DNA of 14,578 nucleotides from Oscillospiraceae bacterium (GCA_003517915.1 DOZQ01000180.1:2972-17549); one strand, 5' to 3'; numbered from the stretch's first letter, positions 1 through 8,978 are shown. The notes: generated from the sequence alone by a model not told the origin. Numbers and translations: made by a program.

Positions 1-3000
1 GGTGCCCTCGGGCAGAACGTCGGATATTACCACGTTTGACGCATCCGACTCGCCAAGGTTTTTAGCTTTAATCTCGTATTCCACTATTTCGCCGTTTGTA
101 ACGGTTCCGTCAGAATTGTTGGATTTTATGAGGTCGATATAGCTGTTGGTGTAAATGCGTATGCCGTCGAGATACTGGCCGTGCGCGGGAGAGCCCGTAT
201 AGGACGCAGCCGCCTCAAACGCCAAAAGGGTGCTGGTCTGTTCCGCCGGAACCGTATAGCTTCCGGTGTATTTCTTCCAGCGCTCCGATACCTTCGTTGT
301 ACAAGTTGCCTGCAAAGTGCCGGCAGGCGGATTGGCCCTGTTTGTCGAAGAATCCCCAGCTTCGCCCGGTGCGGGCGTTCCGTAAATATAGACGTTCAGA
401 CTTTCCTCAGACGACTGAGTCCCTCCGCCATGCGGCGTGCCGTTTAGACCTTGAGCCGCTTCATGATAAAGCTCCCAGTAAACCTTTGTGCCGGGCACCG
501 TCTCAACAATCTGATAAAGGCGGGACGGATAATGCGCGTTTAATTCAGCCGCCTGATAACCGTTCGGATAAGGATAGGTCATCCAAGATATATTTGCGCC
601 GGTAAAGTACTGTATGCAGTTCCAATGGGCTCTTCCAATATCCGCCGGGTTGGTCGGAACGGTATACCAGCCGTCAACCATTGAATAGCGGTAATATGCG
701 CAGCCTATATACGAGCCGGTCTCAATTCCGGCATTGCTCCAAGGGTTATCCTCCGGGAACATCGGAGTTGTCGCTACCACCGGCTGTTCAAAGCTGCCGT
801 TTATAAAATTGATTTTGCCCGGCTGCGGCAGCTTGGGCTTGAAACCTTCGAGCCTGCCCGAGGGCGGCGGGTTGTCGACCAAAATCTCATAGGTTATGTA
901 GTCGCCATTTCTGGTCTTGACATAATTTTCATCATCGCCGTTTTGGGCAGTGCCTGAGTAGTTCAGATAGGCGTTCTTTTTGTGAACGACGTCTGCGAAC
1001 ACAATTGTTACTATAATATCGTCCTCAACGTCGTTGAGCATAACGTTTCTGCCGTCCAGCCCTTCTACTATCTCGGCCTTGTCAAACGCCAGATAATAAT
1101 ACGTACCTCCGCCGCCGTCGGTACCCACCATTATTTTATAGGTCTTGTCCACGACAATCGCGTCGGCAAGGTAATCGACGCCGTCCAATGAAATATTGCG
1201 CCGGTAGGTTCGCCTGACTGTGAACGTATCGGTGCCGTCAAGCCTGGGGGAGTTTATGACAACCGGGTCGCCCATATCCCCATCGTCGTTTTCGGTCATT
1301 TGCAGAATGATTTTGGTTATGTCATGCGGGCCGTAGCCTTGGGAAAATTTCCAACTGATCTTGGCCTGCTGCCCGCTGCCTACCTCGAGCTCCTTATGCC
1401 CGACCGTGTCGCTGAAAGCCGGGTTTGCCGCCGCTCCTATGCTAAGGGAGAGCGCCTCGTCGTTCTGCTCGCCGGTTTCGGTGCCCGTTTTTACGTTGAT
1501 TTCAGCATTAAACGGCAATTCCTTATAATAAATCAGCTTGCCGTTTTGCAGATACCGACCATCGGCCAGTTCCCAGTAATAATCAAGAAGATAGTTGGTC
1601 TTGGTCGTATCCGTAAACGGCGCAATGCCGTTGAATCTGTTGTTGTTGCCGGCGCTTAGCGCCGAGCTTCCTCCCGCGTTATCCAGCCCGATTTGCGAGC
1701 TGTACGCAACCAGATTGTTGTTTATGTCCACCGTAGCGTCACGGAAAACTTTAAGATACAGCTTGCCCGTATCCGCGTTGTCGCCGGCGGTTTTGCTCAT
1801 ATGACTCGCGTACGCGCCGATATATTTGTTGTCGTCACCGAGGAAAAGCGGCAGCTTTGGGCTGTCCGCAAGATCTGCCGTACCCACGTTTCCATCCGGA
1901 AATGCCTGATTCTTTTCTTGATATTCGGTGAAATCCGCAAGCGTCGGCCCGTCGGGATAAACGCCGACGGTAACATCCTCCATATCGCTGTTCATGCGCG
2001 GGCCGGTCGAATAGGCCATGCGCACCTCGTCGGCGTGGTCATAGGTGCTGCCTTTTGAAATGAGCCGGCCGCTGCCGGGGTCAAGCGCCGCTGTGGGGAT
2101 TATGCGCATACGGCGTGACGCCACCTGCCCGCCCACATCGGCGTAGACATGAAGCCATTCAATGCCCGGCACAAAATCCTTGCAGAAATAGCCGCCGCTG
2201 TCCTGCCCGAGATACAGCACTTCCAAACCGGTTTCGCCCCACAGGTCGACCGTAGCGGGAATAAGCTCGCTGCCGTCATTCGACGTTGCGGCATACGGGC
2301 TGAAAACCCTGAAGTTCGAGATTCGTATGGTTGCACCCGACGCCGCCTTGGTTTGTGTCTGCATTCGTATATACTTGGCGTTTACCGCCGGAAAGTCATG
2401 CACATTAAGCCCGGTGGTTCCTGTGACCAGCCCGCCTGACGCCGAGCCCACGACCGGAGCATTGGTGAAATTTATACCGTCGGTGGAGGTTTGAATGTAG
2501 TAAGTCGCGGCACGGTTGGTCGTGGTCGGCCAGTTAATTTCGACCCGTTCCACCGGTTTGACGCTGCCCAAATCCACCTGATACCACGGGAAAGGAGCCG
2601 CGGTGACGTTGGTCGATATCCATTCGGTCGCGTTCTCCTGCAAAGCAACCACCGGAGAGTTTGCCAAAGCGTTTGTGGTAGAAGCGGTGGCGGTCACCAT
2701 GCCGTCCACCCAGAATTCAAAAATGCGGATGGCCGCGGTTCCGACCCTGGACAATGCATACATACGCACATACCGGCCAGTTGTGCCGGGCGGCAGGGTA
2801 ATCTCATTAACTCCGCCGGGATTAAGCGCACCGCCGTTCGCGGCCGAATAGGTGTAAACCGTATTCCAACTGACGTTGTCGCTCGAGACCCTTATCTCAT
2901 AGTCGGTAGCCCGGTTGGTGGTAGTGGACGGCCAGACAATGCGCATTTTGGAAAGTGGCATCCTTTTTCTCAAATCCAGCTGATACCATGCGTTTACCAC

Positions 3001-5979
3001 GTTGTCGGCCTGCCAGTATGAGGTAGTGGTCGTCTCGTTGCCGTCGACGGCATAAGGGATATTGCTTCCGCCAGAAGCGGTCGGCACGGCGGTGAACAGC
3101 GCCTGATCGTCCCGGTAATTGGGGTCAACCAAAGAACCCTTCGCCCAACTGGTCGACAAAGCCGACGTCGCGCCGTTATCGCCGTATACCCTAAAGCCCG
3201 AAATCTGGATGGTTGCGGCGGAAGCGCCCTTAGCTGTGGCGTAGATTTGAATATACCGGGCGGTTTTACCCGGCAGAGAAATATAATTCGTGCCGCCGGC
3301 GTTGCCCGTGTAGATATGGTCGGCAGGCAGAGCCAGCCAGTCGGCATCGCTCATATCGTTATTTGATAACTTTATTTCATAGCTGGTGGCTCGGTTGTTG
3401 TCGCTGGTCGACGCCGGCGGCCAGTCGATCTCTATACGGTCGACCGGCTTAACGCCGCCCATATCCACGATAAGCCAAGGGTTGGGTACATTTGCCGCCC
3501 GCCAGAAGGTTGCGTCATCTTTCAGGGCGTTAGCCGGATAGTTTGCCGCCCCGCTTATGCCGGAAGCCCGCGCGGTCACCATGCCGTCCACCAAAAACTC
3601 ATGGATACGGATAGCGGAGGTCGCGGCTCCGGCTTTTTGATCGGTCTGCATTCGCACATAACGCGCGTTTACCGTCGCCGGCAGTTCATGCAGGTTAATC
3701 CCGGTAGTGGCTCCCGTGACGGTCAGGACGTCGGTGAAAGCGACGCCGTCGTTAGAGGTTTGAAGCCTGTAATTCAAGGCTCGATTTGCGGTGGTCGGCC
3801 AGGTTATGTTTATCTTTTTAACCGGCATCTCAGTGCCCAGATCCACCTGATACCACGGAAGCGTATTATTTCCGGAGGATGCCCAGGACGAAGTGGCGAC
3901 GCCGTCTATACCATAGGGGATATCACTGCCGTTTAAAGCGGTCGGCACAGCGGTAAACAGGGCGTGGTTGACGCTGTGATCAATTGAAGGGAGATCACCC
4001 TGCGTGGTAGTGTTGTAGAATTTACGGGTGAGGTCGCGCACCGTGTCGTAGACCTCTTTGCCGAGAACCGGCGCGGGCGCGGAGCCGTCGTAGGTAAAGC
4101 CCTTGTCCCAGGTTTCAAGCTTTGCGGTGGCGGTCGAGGCTCTGGAATACGCCTTGACAAGATCGCTGAGCTCGGTTTGGCTCATCCAGTTGGTGTTGGT
4201 AAAGGTTGTAGGTAGCGCGAACACTTTAAGCTGCGGATAATGGTCTTTCTCGAACACCCACTTGTCATTATCCGAAAAACCGGTGAAGCTTGCGTTTGTA
4301 AGGCCGTCCGACGCCGTATTGCTGTTCGGCGCGGAGGTAAGCCCCGTGCCCGATTTATCGGTGTCGGTGGTCAGTACTCCCTTGAGATCTTTGTTCGCGA
4401 CGGTCTGCGCCTGCAGCCAGTCGCTGGTGTAGCCGCCCCAGTTAGCGCCCGACGAAGCGGTGCTGCCGGTGGCCCACTGCTTCATGCCGGTGGTCTGCTT
4501 GTCATAGAAGCAGTTGGTGAAGCGATAGCTTGTCGTGCTGTTATTGTATGTACCTAAAAATCCGCCAACATTTTTACTGTCATTCTGGCGATCCGGCGAA
4601 ACGTTTGTGTCGATGCTGCCAACCTCACCGGCGGCATAGCAATCGGTGTAATAGTCGCTGCCGAGCCCCACTTCTGAGGCAAAGCCGCCTATGTCCGTTC
4701 CCCCGCTCTCCATACCGACCGAGGCGGTGGTATAGCAGCTGTTAAATCTCTTTGCCGCTGTTACTCCATCCGCCGCATTCGATGTCGCCTTTGAGCCAAA
4801 GCCGCCAAGCTCAAGCTTGCCTTCCAATATTCCTGTGGCGAAGCAGTTGTTCATTCTTATGGTTCCGTGCCCGATAATGCCCAAAAACGCGCCCACCTGC
4901 TTGTTGCCGTATATCTCCATGCCAGTAAAGCAATTTGTTATGGTAGCGGCGCTTAGAGGGTTACTGCATGAGACAAACCCGCCCGAATGTCCGCCGTTTG
5001 AAATCACCGTGCCGTCCACCGCGAAACAGTCCGTAACGACCGTCGCCATCCCCTCATACCCTGAGGGCATAAGAAACCCGGCGACATGCGCGGTTCCGTT
5101 ACCGTTGTCTAATCCTCGGTTATAAAGATGAACATTCCTTGTGTAGCTGTCGGTAATGGTGAATCCGTTTCTTACAAAGCCGGTTAAATAACGGTCATCC
5201 GCACCGGCCGGAGTTGACGCCATAGAATTTTCCACCGCGCAGTTGTTCATAGTCCTCGGCCCGGCCGTAACGGCAAAGAAAGCGGTTTGCCCGGCGGATG
5301 AATCCTTTATATAAGAGTGGCTTATGCGCATATTGTTAACCTGTGTGGCATATGAGTTCCCAGTCATGCTGCTGAATAATGCGGCATTGCCTCCCGTCGG
5401 CGCGTTCATATAGAAATTGTATACCGTGTGCCCGCCTCCTTCGGCACTCCACACGGCTGAAGTGGCTGTCGTCGTCGTCCAGTTGCGGCCCAGATAACCG
5501 CCAAGGTCAATATCATTTTGCAGAATAAAAGAACGGCGGTTTACAATGCACCAGCGAAACTGCTCCGCCGTCGTCACCTTATAGGGATTGGTGGTTGCAT
5601 TATACGCCGCGCCGGTTACCGTATCAGCGACAGTCATGGCCGTGCCGGCCGCGACGCCGTCCCAGGGCGCGGAAATTTTCCCCGCAAGATAATCCTCCCG
5701 CAGATCCAGCCGCCACGGCCCTTCAGCGGCGGTAGTCATACTGACCCCGTCGTGAGAGGTGTAAGGGGTTCCGGCCAGTTTGTTGCCGGCCTTCACCTTG
5801 GCCTCCTCCCAACGGGCGTCATAATATGCCCGTGTGCCGGGCTGCGGTTTCTCCGCAAGTGTAGAGTCTGTTTGCATACTGGCTATACCGAATACACCGC
5901 AGATAAGCGCCAAAACCAGTACGCAAGCGGAAATACTTATCGTGTTTTTATGTAGGTCACGAGTAAGTTTGGTAAACAT
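1..5979 (-). CDS. giant modular secreted surface protein (GLUG-like region, four discoidin-like domains, DUF11-type repeat), 3' end outside window
   Basis: Codons run without a stop from the ATG at 5979 to base 1: 1993 residues, C-terminus not seen. The start follows GAAAGGGG with 5 nt spacing. Residues 1-35 are a signal peptide: basic start, then a hydrophobic stretch at about 14-33. Residues about 132-587 resemble GLUG/right-handed beta-helix proteins: VTTAEQF, then NDIDLGG, repeated NCF/DCF/SCY turns, closing on W-x-F-(x)4-YPQLKVF. Four discoidin-like (F5/8 type C) domains follow at about 672-799, 801-933, 961-1093 and 1094-1235, each with WYQVDLG-like, NRA-x-x-Y, and RYVRM-like strands. 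Residues 1236-1713 are unassigned. About 1722-1942 (starting INGSFEQP, ending YLDGIRIY) resembles carbohydrate-binding modules. From 1947 a DUF11-type repeat begins (GEIVEYEIKAKNLG, DVLPEGT). It is likely a wall-attached, glycan- or host-binding adhesin; the anchor would lie beyond the window. Ligand unknown. Domain names are from motif memory, not a search. Confidence 0.9.
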   Translation of the reverse strand, partial: MFTKLTRDLHKNTISISACVLVLALICGVFGIASMQTDSTLAEKPQPGTRAYYDARWEEAKVKAGNKLAGTPYTSHDGVSMTTAAEGPWRLDLREDYLAGKISAPWDGVAAGTAMTVADTVTGAAYNATTNPYKVTTAEQFRWCIVNRRSFILQNDIDLGGYLGRNWTTTTATSAVWSAEGGGHTVYNFYMNAPTGGNAALFSSMTGNSYATQVNNMRISHSYIKDSSAGQTAFFAVTAGPRTMNNCAVENSMASTPAGADDRYLTGFVRNGFTITDSYTRNVHLYNRGLDNGNGTAHVAGFLMPSGYEGMATVVTDCFAVDGTVISNGGHSGGFVSCSNPLSAATITNCFTGMEIYGNKQVGAFLGIIGHGTIRMNNCFATGILEGKLELGGFGSKATSNAADGVTAAKRFNSCYTTASVGMESGGTDIGGFASEVGLGSDYYTDCYAAGEVGSIDTNVSPDRQNDSKNVGGFLGTYNNSTTSYRFTNCFYDKQTTGMKQWATGSTASSGANWGGYTSDWLQAQTVANKDLKGVLTTDTDKSGTGLTSAPNSNTASDGLTNASFTGFSDNDKWVFEKDHYPQLKVFALPTTFTNTNWMSQTELSDLVKAYSRASTATAKLETWDKGFTYDGSAPAPVLGKEVYDTVRDLTRKFYNTTTQGDLPSIDHSVNHALFTAVPTALNGSDIPYGIDGVATSSWASSGNNTLPWYQVDLGTEMPVKKINITWPTTANRALNYRLQTSNDGVAFTDVLTVTGATTGINLHELPATVNARYVRMQTDQKAGAATSAIRIHEFLVDGMVTARASGISGAANYPANALKDDATFWRAANVPNPWLIVDMGGVKPVDRIEIDWPPASTSDNNRATSYEIKLSNNDMSDADWLALPADHIYTGNAGGTNYISLPGKTARYIQIYATAKGASAATIQISGFRVYGDNGATSALSTSWAKGSLVDPNYRDDQALFTAVPTASGGSNIPYAVDGNETTTTSYWQADNVVNAWYQLDLRKRMPLSKMRIVWPSTTTNRATDYEIRVSSDNVSWNTVYTYSAANGGALNPGGVNEITLPPGTTGRYVRMYALSRVGTAAIRIFEFWVDGMVTATASTTNALANSPVVALQENATEWISTNVTAAPFPWYQVDLGSVKPVERVEINWPTTTNRAATYYIQTSTDGINFTNAPVVGSASGGLVTGTTGLNVHDFPAVNAKYIRMQTQTKAASGATIRISNFRVFSPYAATSNDGSELIPATVDLWGETGLEVLYLGQDSGGYFCKDFVPGIEWLHVYADVGGQVASRRMRIIPTAALDPGSGRLISKGSTYDHADEVRMAYSTGPRMNSDMEDVTVGVYPDGPTLADFTEYQEKNQAFPDGNVGTADLADSPKLPLFLGDDNKYIGAYASHMSKTAGDNADTGKLYLKVFRDATVDINNNLVAYSSQIGLDNAGGSSALSAGNNNRFNGIAPFTDTTKTNYLLDYYWELADGRYLQNGKLIYYKELPFNAEINVKTGTETGEQNDEALSLSIGAAANPAFSDTVGHKELEVGSGQQAKISWKFSQGYGPHDITKIILQMTENDDGDMGDPVVINSPRLDGTDTFTVRRTYRRNISLDGVDYLADAIVVDKTYKIMVGTDGGGGTYYYLAFDKAEIVEGLDGRNVMLNDVEDDIIVTIVFADVVHKKNAYLNYSGTAQNGDDENYVKTRNGDYITYEILVDNPPPSGRLEGFKPKLPQPGKINFINGSFEQPVVATTPMFPEDNPWSNAGIETGSYIGCAYYRYSMVDGWYTVPTNPADIGRAHWNCIQYFTGANISWMTYPYPNGYQAAELNAHYPSRLYQIVETVPGTKVYWELYHEAAQGLNGTPHGGGTQSSEESLNVYIYGTPAPGEAGDSSTNRANPPAGTLQATCTTKVSERWKKYTGSYTVPAEQTSTLLAFEAAASYTGSPAHGQYLDGIRIYTNSYIDLIKSNNSDGTVTNGEIVEYEIKAKNLGESDASNVVISDVLPEGT
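2277..3963 (-). repeat. tandem duplication of a two-domain discoidin-like unit inside the surface protein
   Basis: Domains 1 and 3 both begin LFTAVPTA-x-x-GS-x-IPY and both end AIRI-x-EF-x-VDGMVTA; domains 2 and 4 both follow that VDGMVTA junction. The order is therefore A-B-A-B. The copies are offset by 861 bp at LFTAVPT (3960 versus 3099) and 882 bp at GMVTA (3582 versus 2700). DNA identity survives in short blocks, for example a 16-bp block at the GMVTA junction. Elsewhere the copies have diverged, so this is an old duplication. Confidence 0.8.
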
Positions 5980-6248
5980 ATTTTCCCCTTTCTGACACAG
6001 TTGGCTTGTGCCATGCAATATGTGTTTTTAATGCTTTATTGAGTTTGTCATGCATATTATCAAGATTGTATTTAAGTAATAAAAATATTCTCATACATAA
6101 TAAAATCCCCTTTCATTGCAAAAGACTGTTATTACCATAAATAATTTTAAATTCCACAATATTGATTTTATATGATTTTGGCAGTATTTACTTGTTAATG
6201 TACACCTTTTTAGGGCAGTATATTCTATCACCTAATTTTAAACGTTAC
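5980..6248 (-). other. long 5' leader of the surface-protein gene
   Basis: If transcription starts near 6248, the mRNA carries about 270 untranslated nucleotides before the ATG at 5979. The leader is AT-rich. It contains a second copy of the ribosome-binding sequence GAAAGGGG (6107-6114 on the plus strand as CCCCTTTC), followed by a possible 8-codon frame (MYENIFIT). It also contains two copies of GGCAGTAT (plus strand 6180-6187 and 6214-6221, 34 bp apart). I did not recognise a known riboswitch. No other gene is visible here. Confidence 0.4.
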
Positions 6249-6255
6249 GCCGTAA
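6245..6255. promoter_or_regulatory. operator-like palindrome at the transcription start of the surface-protein gene
   Basis: TTACGCCGTAA is an inverted repeat (TTACG-C-CGTAA) that begins at the edge of the -10 box and covers the predicted start. A repressor bound here would block initiation. No regulator is identified. Confidence 0.35.
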
Positions 6256-6283
6256 TTATATCACAATAACAAAATTTGCACAA
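6255..6283 (-). promoter_or_regulatory. promoter of the surface-protein gene
   Basis: On the minus strand a perfect TATAAT (6260-6255) is preceded by TGA, giving an extended -10. A TTGTGC -35 lies at 6283-6278 with an exact 17-bp spacer. DNA upstream of the -35 is rich in A and T tracts, like an UP element. The predicted start is near 6248. Confidence 0.65.
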
Positions 6284-6320
6284 TATATTACTATAAAAAA
6301 ATATACTAAAAATAATAGAT

Positions 6321-6377
6321 TTACATAAGAATCGAAAAAAAATATGAGTAACAATAAGTGATTCTTAAATTATGTAA
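6321..6377. repeat. bulged inverted repeat between the divergent promoters
   Basis: TAAGAATC (6326-6333) pairs with GATTCTTA (6360-6367). Just outside, TTACAT (6321-6326) can pair with ATGTAA (6372-6377) across an AATT bulge. The arms are separated by 26 A-rich bases. This may be a regulator site or a structured transcript; the surrounding DNA is very AT-rich, so chance similarity is possible. Confidence 0.35.
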
Positions 6378-6406
6378 AACATTAAATATATTAGGCAATA
6401 ATTTAC

Positions 6407-6424
6407 TTGAGTGATTTCAGTCAA
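6407..6424. promoter_or_regulatory. imperfect palindrome upstream of the iron-sulfur gene
   Basis: TTGAGTGATTTCAGTCAA is an 18-bp near-palindrome (TTGAgTGA / TCAgTCAA) centred about 88 bp upstream of the predicted start of the 4Fe-4S protein gene. The TTGA...TCAA ends recall Crp/Fnr-family operators, but the spacing is not the canonical TTGAT-N4-ATCAA. Treat it as a weak candidate. Confidence 0.25.
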
Positions 6425-6488
6425 TCAAAAAAAATTATTCTCCCCTTTCAAATTGGTGTTTATAACCACGGAACTGTCGTTTTCTGTA

Positions 6489-6497
6489 TGGTATACT
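6489..6497 (+). promoter_or_regulatory. extended -10 promoter of the 4Fe-4S protein gene
   Basis: TGGTATACT combines the TG extension with a TATACT -10. Transcription would start near 6504, leaving a leader of about 30 nt to the ATG at 6535. The -35 region (around 6469-6474) does not match TTGACA, so the promoter depends on the extended -10 or an activator. Confidence 0.55.
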
Positions 6498-6534
6498 TAT
6501 CCCACAAAGTCAAACAGAAAGGACAGTGGGGATT

Positions 6535-7245
6535 ATGCTGCGTCAAATCATTAAAATCGATGAGGAAAAGTGCAACGGCTGCGGTTTGTGTGCCGACGCC
6601 TGCCACGAAGGAGCCATAAGCATGGTGAACGGCAAAGCGAAATTAATTCGTGACGATTACTGCGACGGACTTGGTAACTGCCTGCCGGTTTGTCCCACGG
6701 GAGCAATTACTTTTGAGGAACGCGAAGCGGCGGAATACAATGCGGCGGAGGTGAAGAAGAATATGGAACAAAAAAATCAAGAAACACTGGCCTGCGGCTC
6801 TCCCGGCACAAACGCAAAAACTCTGACAAGAGATCCGTCTTCGCCACAGGCCGCGGCTCCGGCACAAACGGCGGCGTCACAGCTAAGGCAATGGCCGGTT
6901 CAGATAAAGCTTGTCCCAGTGAACGCTCCTTATTTTGAAAACGCCCATCTGCTGATCTCCGCCGATTGTGCGGCATACGCTTACGGCAGTTTTCATCAGG
7001 ATTTTATGAAGAACAAAATCACCCTGATCGGATGCCCGAAGCTGGACGAAGGCGACTACGCCGAAAAGCTCACTGCAATAATTAAAAACAATGGCATTAA
7101 ATCGGTAAGTGTCGTCCGCATGGAGGTCCCCTGCTGCGGGGGTATTGAAAACGCTGTTAAAACCGCCTTGCAAAACAGCGGTAAAATGATCCCGTGGCGT
7201 GTGGTCACAATCGGAACCGACGGTGGCATAATAGCAGACATTTGA
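6535..7245 (+). CDS. 4Fe-4S ferredoxin-type protein with a Cys-rich C-terminal domain
   Basis: 236 residues from the ATG at 6535. An in-frame GTG at 6526 is less likely because the AAAGGA at 6518-6523 is only 2 nt from it, against 11 nt from the ATG. Residues 13-23 are a canonical CxxCxxCxxxC motif. The second motif at 43-53 reads C-DGLGN-C-LPV-CP: Leu46 sits where the second cysteine is expected, so that cluster has one ligand fewer. A linker of about 50 residues rich in Ala, Gln and Pro separates this from a C-terminal domain (about 120-236) with a GCPKLD motif and a VPCCGG motif, which may hold further metal or redox chemistry. Proteins of this layout occur in anaerobic Firmicutes, and I recall them near redox-stress genes. 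The electron partner is unknown. It converges on the thioredoxin-like gene with 37 bp between. Confidence 0.88.
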   Translation: MLRQIIKIDEEKCNGCGLCADACHEGAISMVNGKAKLIRDDYCDGLGNCLPVCPTGAITFEEREAAEYNAAEVKKNMEQKNQETLACGSPGTNAKTLTRDPSSPQAAAPAQTAASQLRQWPVQIKLVPVNAPYFENAHLLISADCAAYAYGSFHQDFMKNKITLIGCPKLDEGDYAEKLTAIIKNNGIKSVSVVRMEVPCCGGIENAVKTALQNSGKMIPWRVVTIGTDGGIIADI

Positions 7246-7282
7246 TATGCCGAAGTAATATATAACTTCTACGTCGTATTTC

Positions 7283-7672
7283 CTATAAATCCTTGTTAAT
7301 ACAACTGTCAATAAACGCCTCGATACGTTCAAGTTTTTCCTTTAGCGCTTTCTCGTTAAAGCTGTACAACAGTTCCTCCACAATCATACGGTATACTTCC
7401 GGAATAAGTATCCCTGCACAGCCGTAAATCGGCGTCCCCTCTATAAAGGCAATCACAATTGGTACTCCGAACGCTCCATAAGTATCAGCCGCTCTTGGGT
7501 TATCATCGTGATTGATTCTGGCAAATATGAACTTACCGCCTTCTTTTCGCTCCAGATCATTGAGCATATCTGTGATAAGCGGACACATGGGACACCAGTC
7601 GGTATAGAACATCAAGAGTAATTTTCCATGCCGTAATGCTTCCTCAAAGCTGTTGTCGGTGAGCTCTTGCAT
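7283..7672 (-). CDS. thioredoxin-like protein (WCPMC active site)
   Basis: 129 residues. The start at 7672 follows GGAGAGAGG. The redox motif WCPMC is at residues 26-30 (Cys27, Cys30), followed by a second Pro; the cis-proline is Pro71 in FGVPIVIAF. The fold order (strand, active-site helix, cis-Pro strand) is that of thioredoxin. The C-terminal about 35 residues are a charged helix longer than in minimal thioredoxins. No signal peptide or membrane segment is seen, so it is cytoplasmic. WCPMC differs from the classical WCGPC, and the Cys-Pro-Met-Cys loop should shift redox potential or substrate choice. The opposing 4Fe-4S protein suggests a small redox module, but the genes are convergent and not one operon. 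Confident as a thioredoxin-fold protein; the specific partner is unknown. Confidence 0.88.
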   Translation of the reverse strand: MQELTDNSFEEALRHGKLLLMFYTDWCPMCPLITDMLNDLERKEGGKFIFARINHDDNPRAADTYGAFGVPIVIAFIEGTPIYGCAGILIPEVYRMIVEELLYSFNEKALKEKLERIEAFIDSCINKDL

Positions 7673-7744
7673 TTTCGCCTCTCTCCATCAATATATAGAA
7701 TATTTCATTGTATGCGCAGCAGAGCCGATTGTTCCATGAATTCG

Positions 7745-7780
7745 AAATCCCCGCCCATGTTAAACATAGGCGGGGATTTT
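7745..7780 (-). terminator. strong hairpin terminator downstream of the collagen-like gene
   Basis: AAATCCCCGCC (7745-7755) pairs perfectly with GGCGGGGATTT (7769-7779). After one C-A mismatch, ATGT/ACAT extends the stem around a 3-nt loop. It begins about 24 bp past the stop of the minus-strand collagen-like gene. The T-run is better on the plus strand (TTTTAGTTTTCT), so it may work in both directions. It also separates that gene from the thioredoxin promoter region; 7673-7744 holds no other gene. Confidence 0.75.
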
Positions 7781-7803
7781 AGTTTTCTGCTTAAGCGCCA
7801 GAA

Positions 7804-8796
<993 letters not shown>

Positions 8797-8798
8797 TT

Positions 8799-8978
8799 AT
8801 GCACAACCAGAATAACCTCACAAAAGAAACAGCCCATATTGAAAATTTGCTTACGGTTTGCGACCCGGCATCCGTCGCCGATCAAATTGAGTATTTAACA
8901 GCGATGATTATGTCGAAAAGAGCATTGGCAAAAATCGGGTCACCAAAGATTTCAGCCCAAGCTTATCAAACGCGATAA
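8799..8978 (+). CDS. small hypothetical protein (59 aa), possible remnant
   Basis: The ATG at 8799 opens a 59-codon frame to a TAA at 8976. The product is acidic to neutral with a helical centre (IENLLTV, ADQIEYLTAMIMSKRALAKI) and balanced codon use, so it reads as real protein sequence. There is no ribosome binding site: the upstream sequence is the 12-bp palindrome and the end of the collagen-like repeats. The frame stays open to 8778 upstream, which suggests the true N-terminus was lost. I do not recognise the family. The next small frame on the same strand starts 54 bp downstream, which recalls strings of small mobile-element genes; that origin is a guess. Confidence 0.4.
   Translation: MHNQNNLTKETAHIENLLTVCDPASVADQIEYLTAMIMSKRALAKIGSPKISAQAYQTR

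Noticed and set aside
181..5955. Many plus-strand and other-frame open stretches within 1-5979
   Set aside because: One uninterrupted minus-strand frame with recognisable domains explains the whole interval; the others are shadows.
5957..6055. A 32-codon minus-strand frame overlapping the start of the surface-protein gene
   Set aside because: No ribosome binding site before its ATG, and it runs out of frame into the signal peptide.
5980..6248. Riboswitch in the surface-protein leader
   Set aside because: I could not match conserved elements of cyclic-di-GMP or other common riboswitches.
7252..7269. Terminator hairpin between the convergent redox genes
   Set aside because: Only GAAGT/ACTTC pairs, with an A-A mismatch and AT-rich centre and no T-run.
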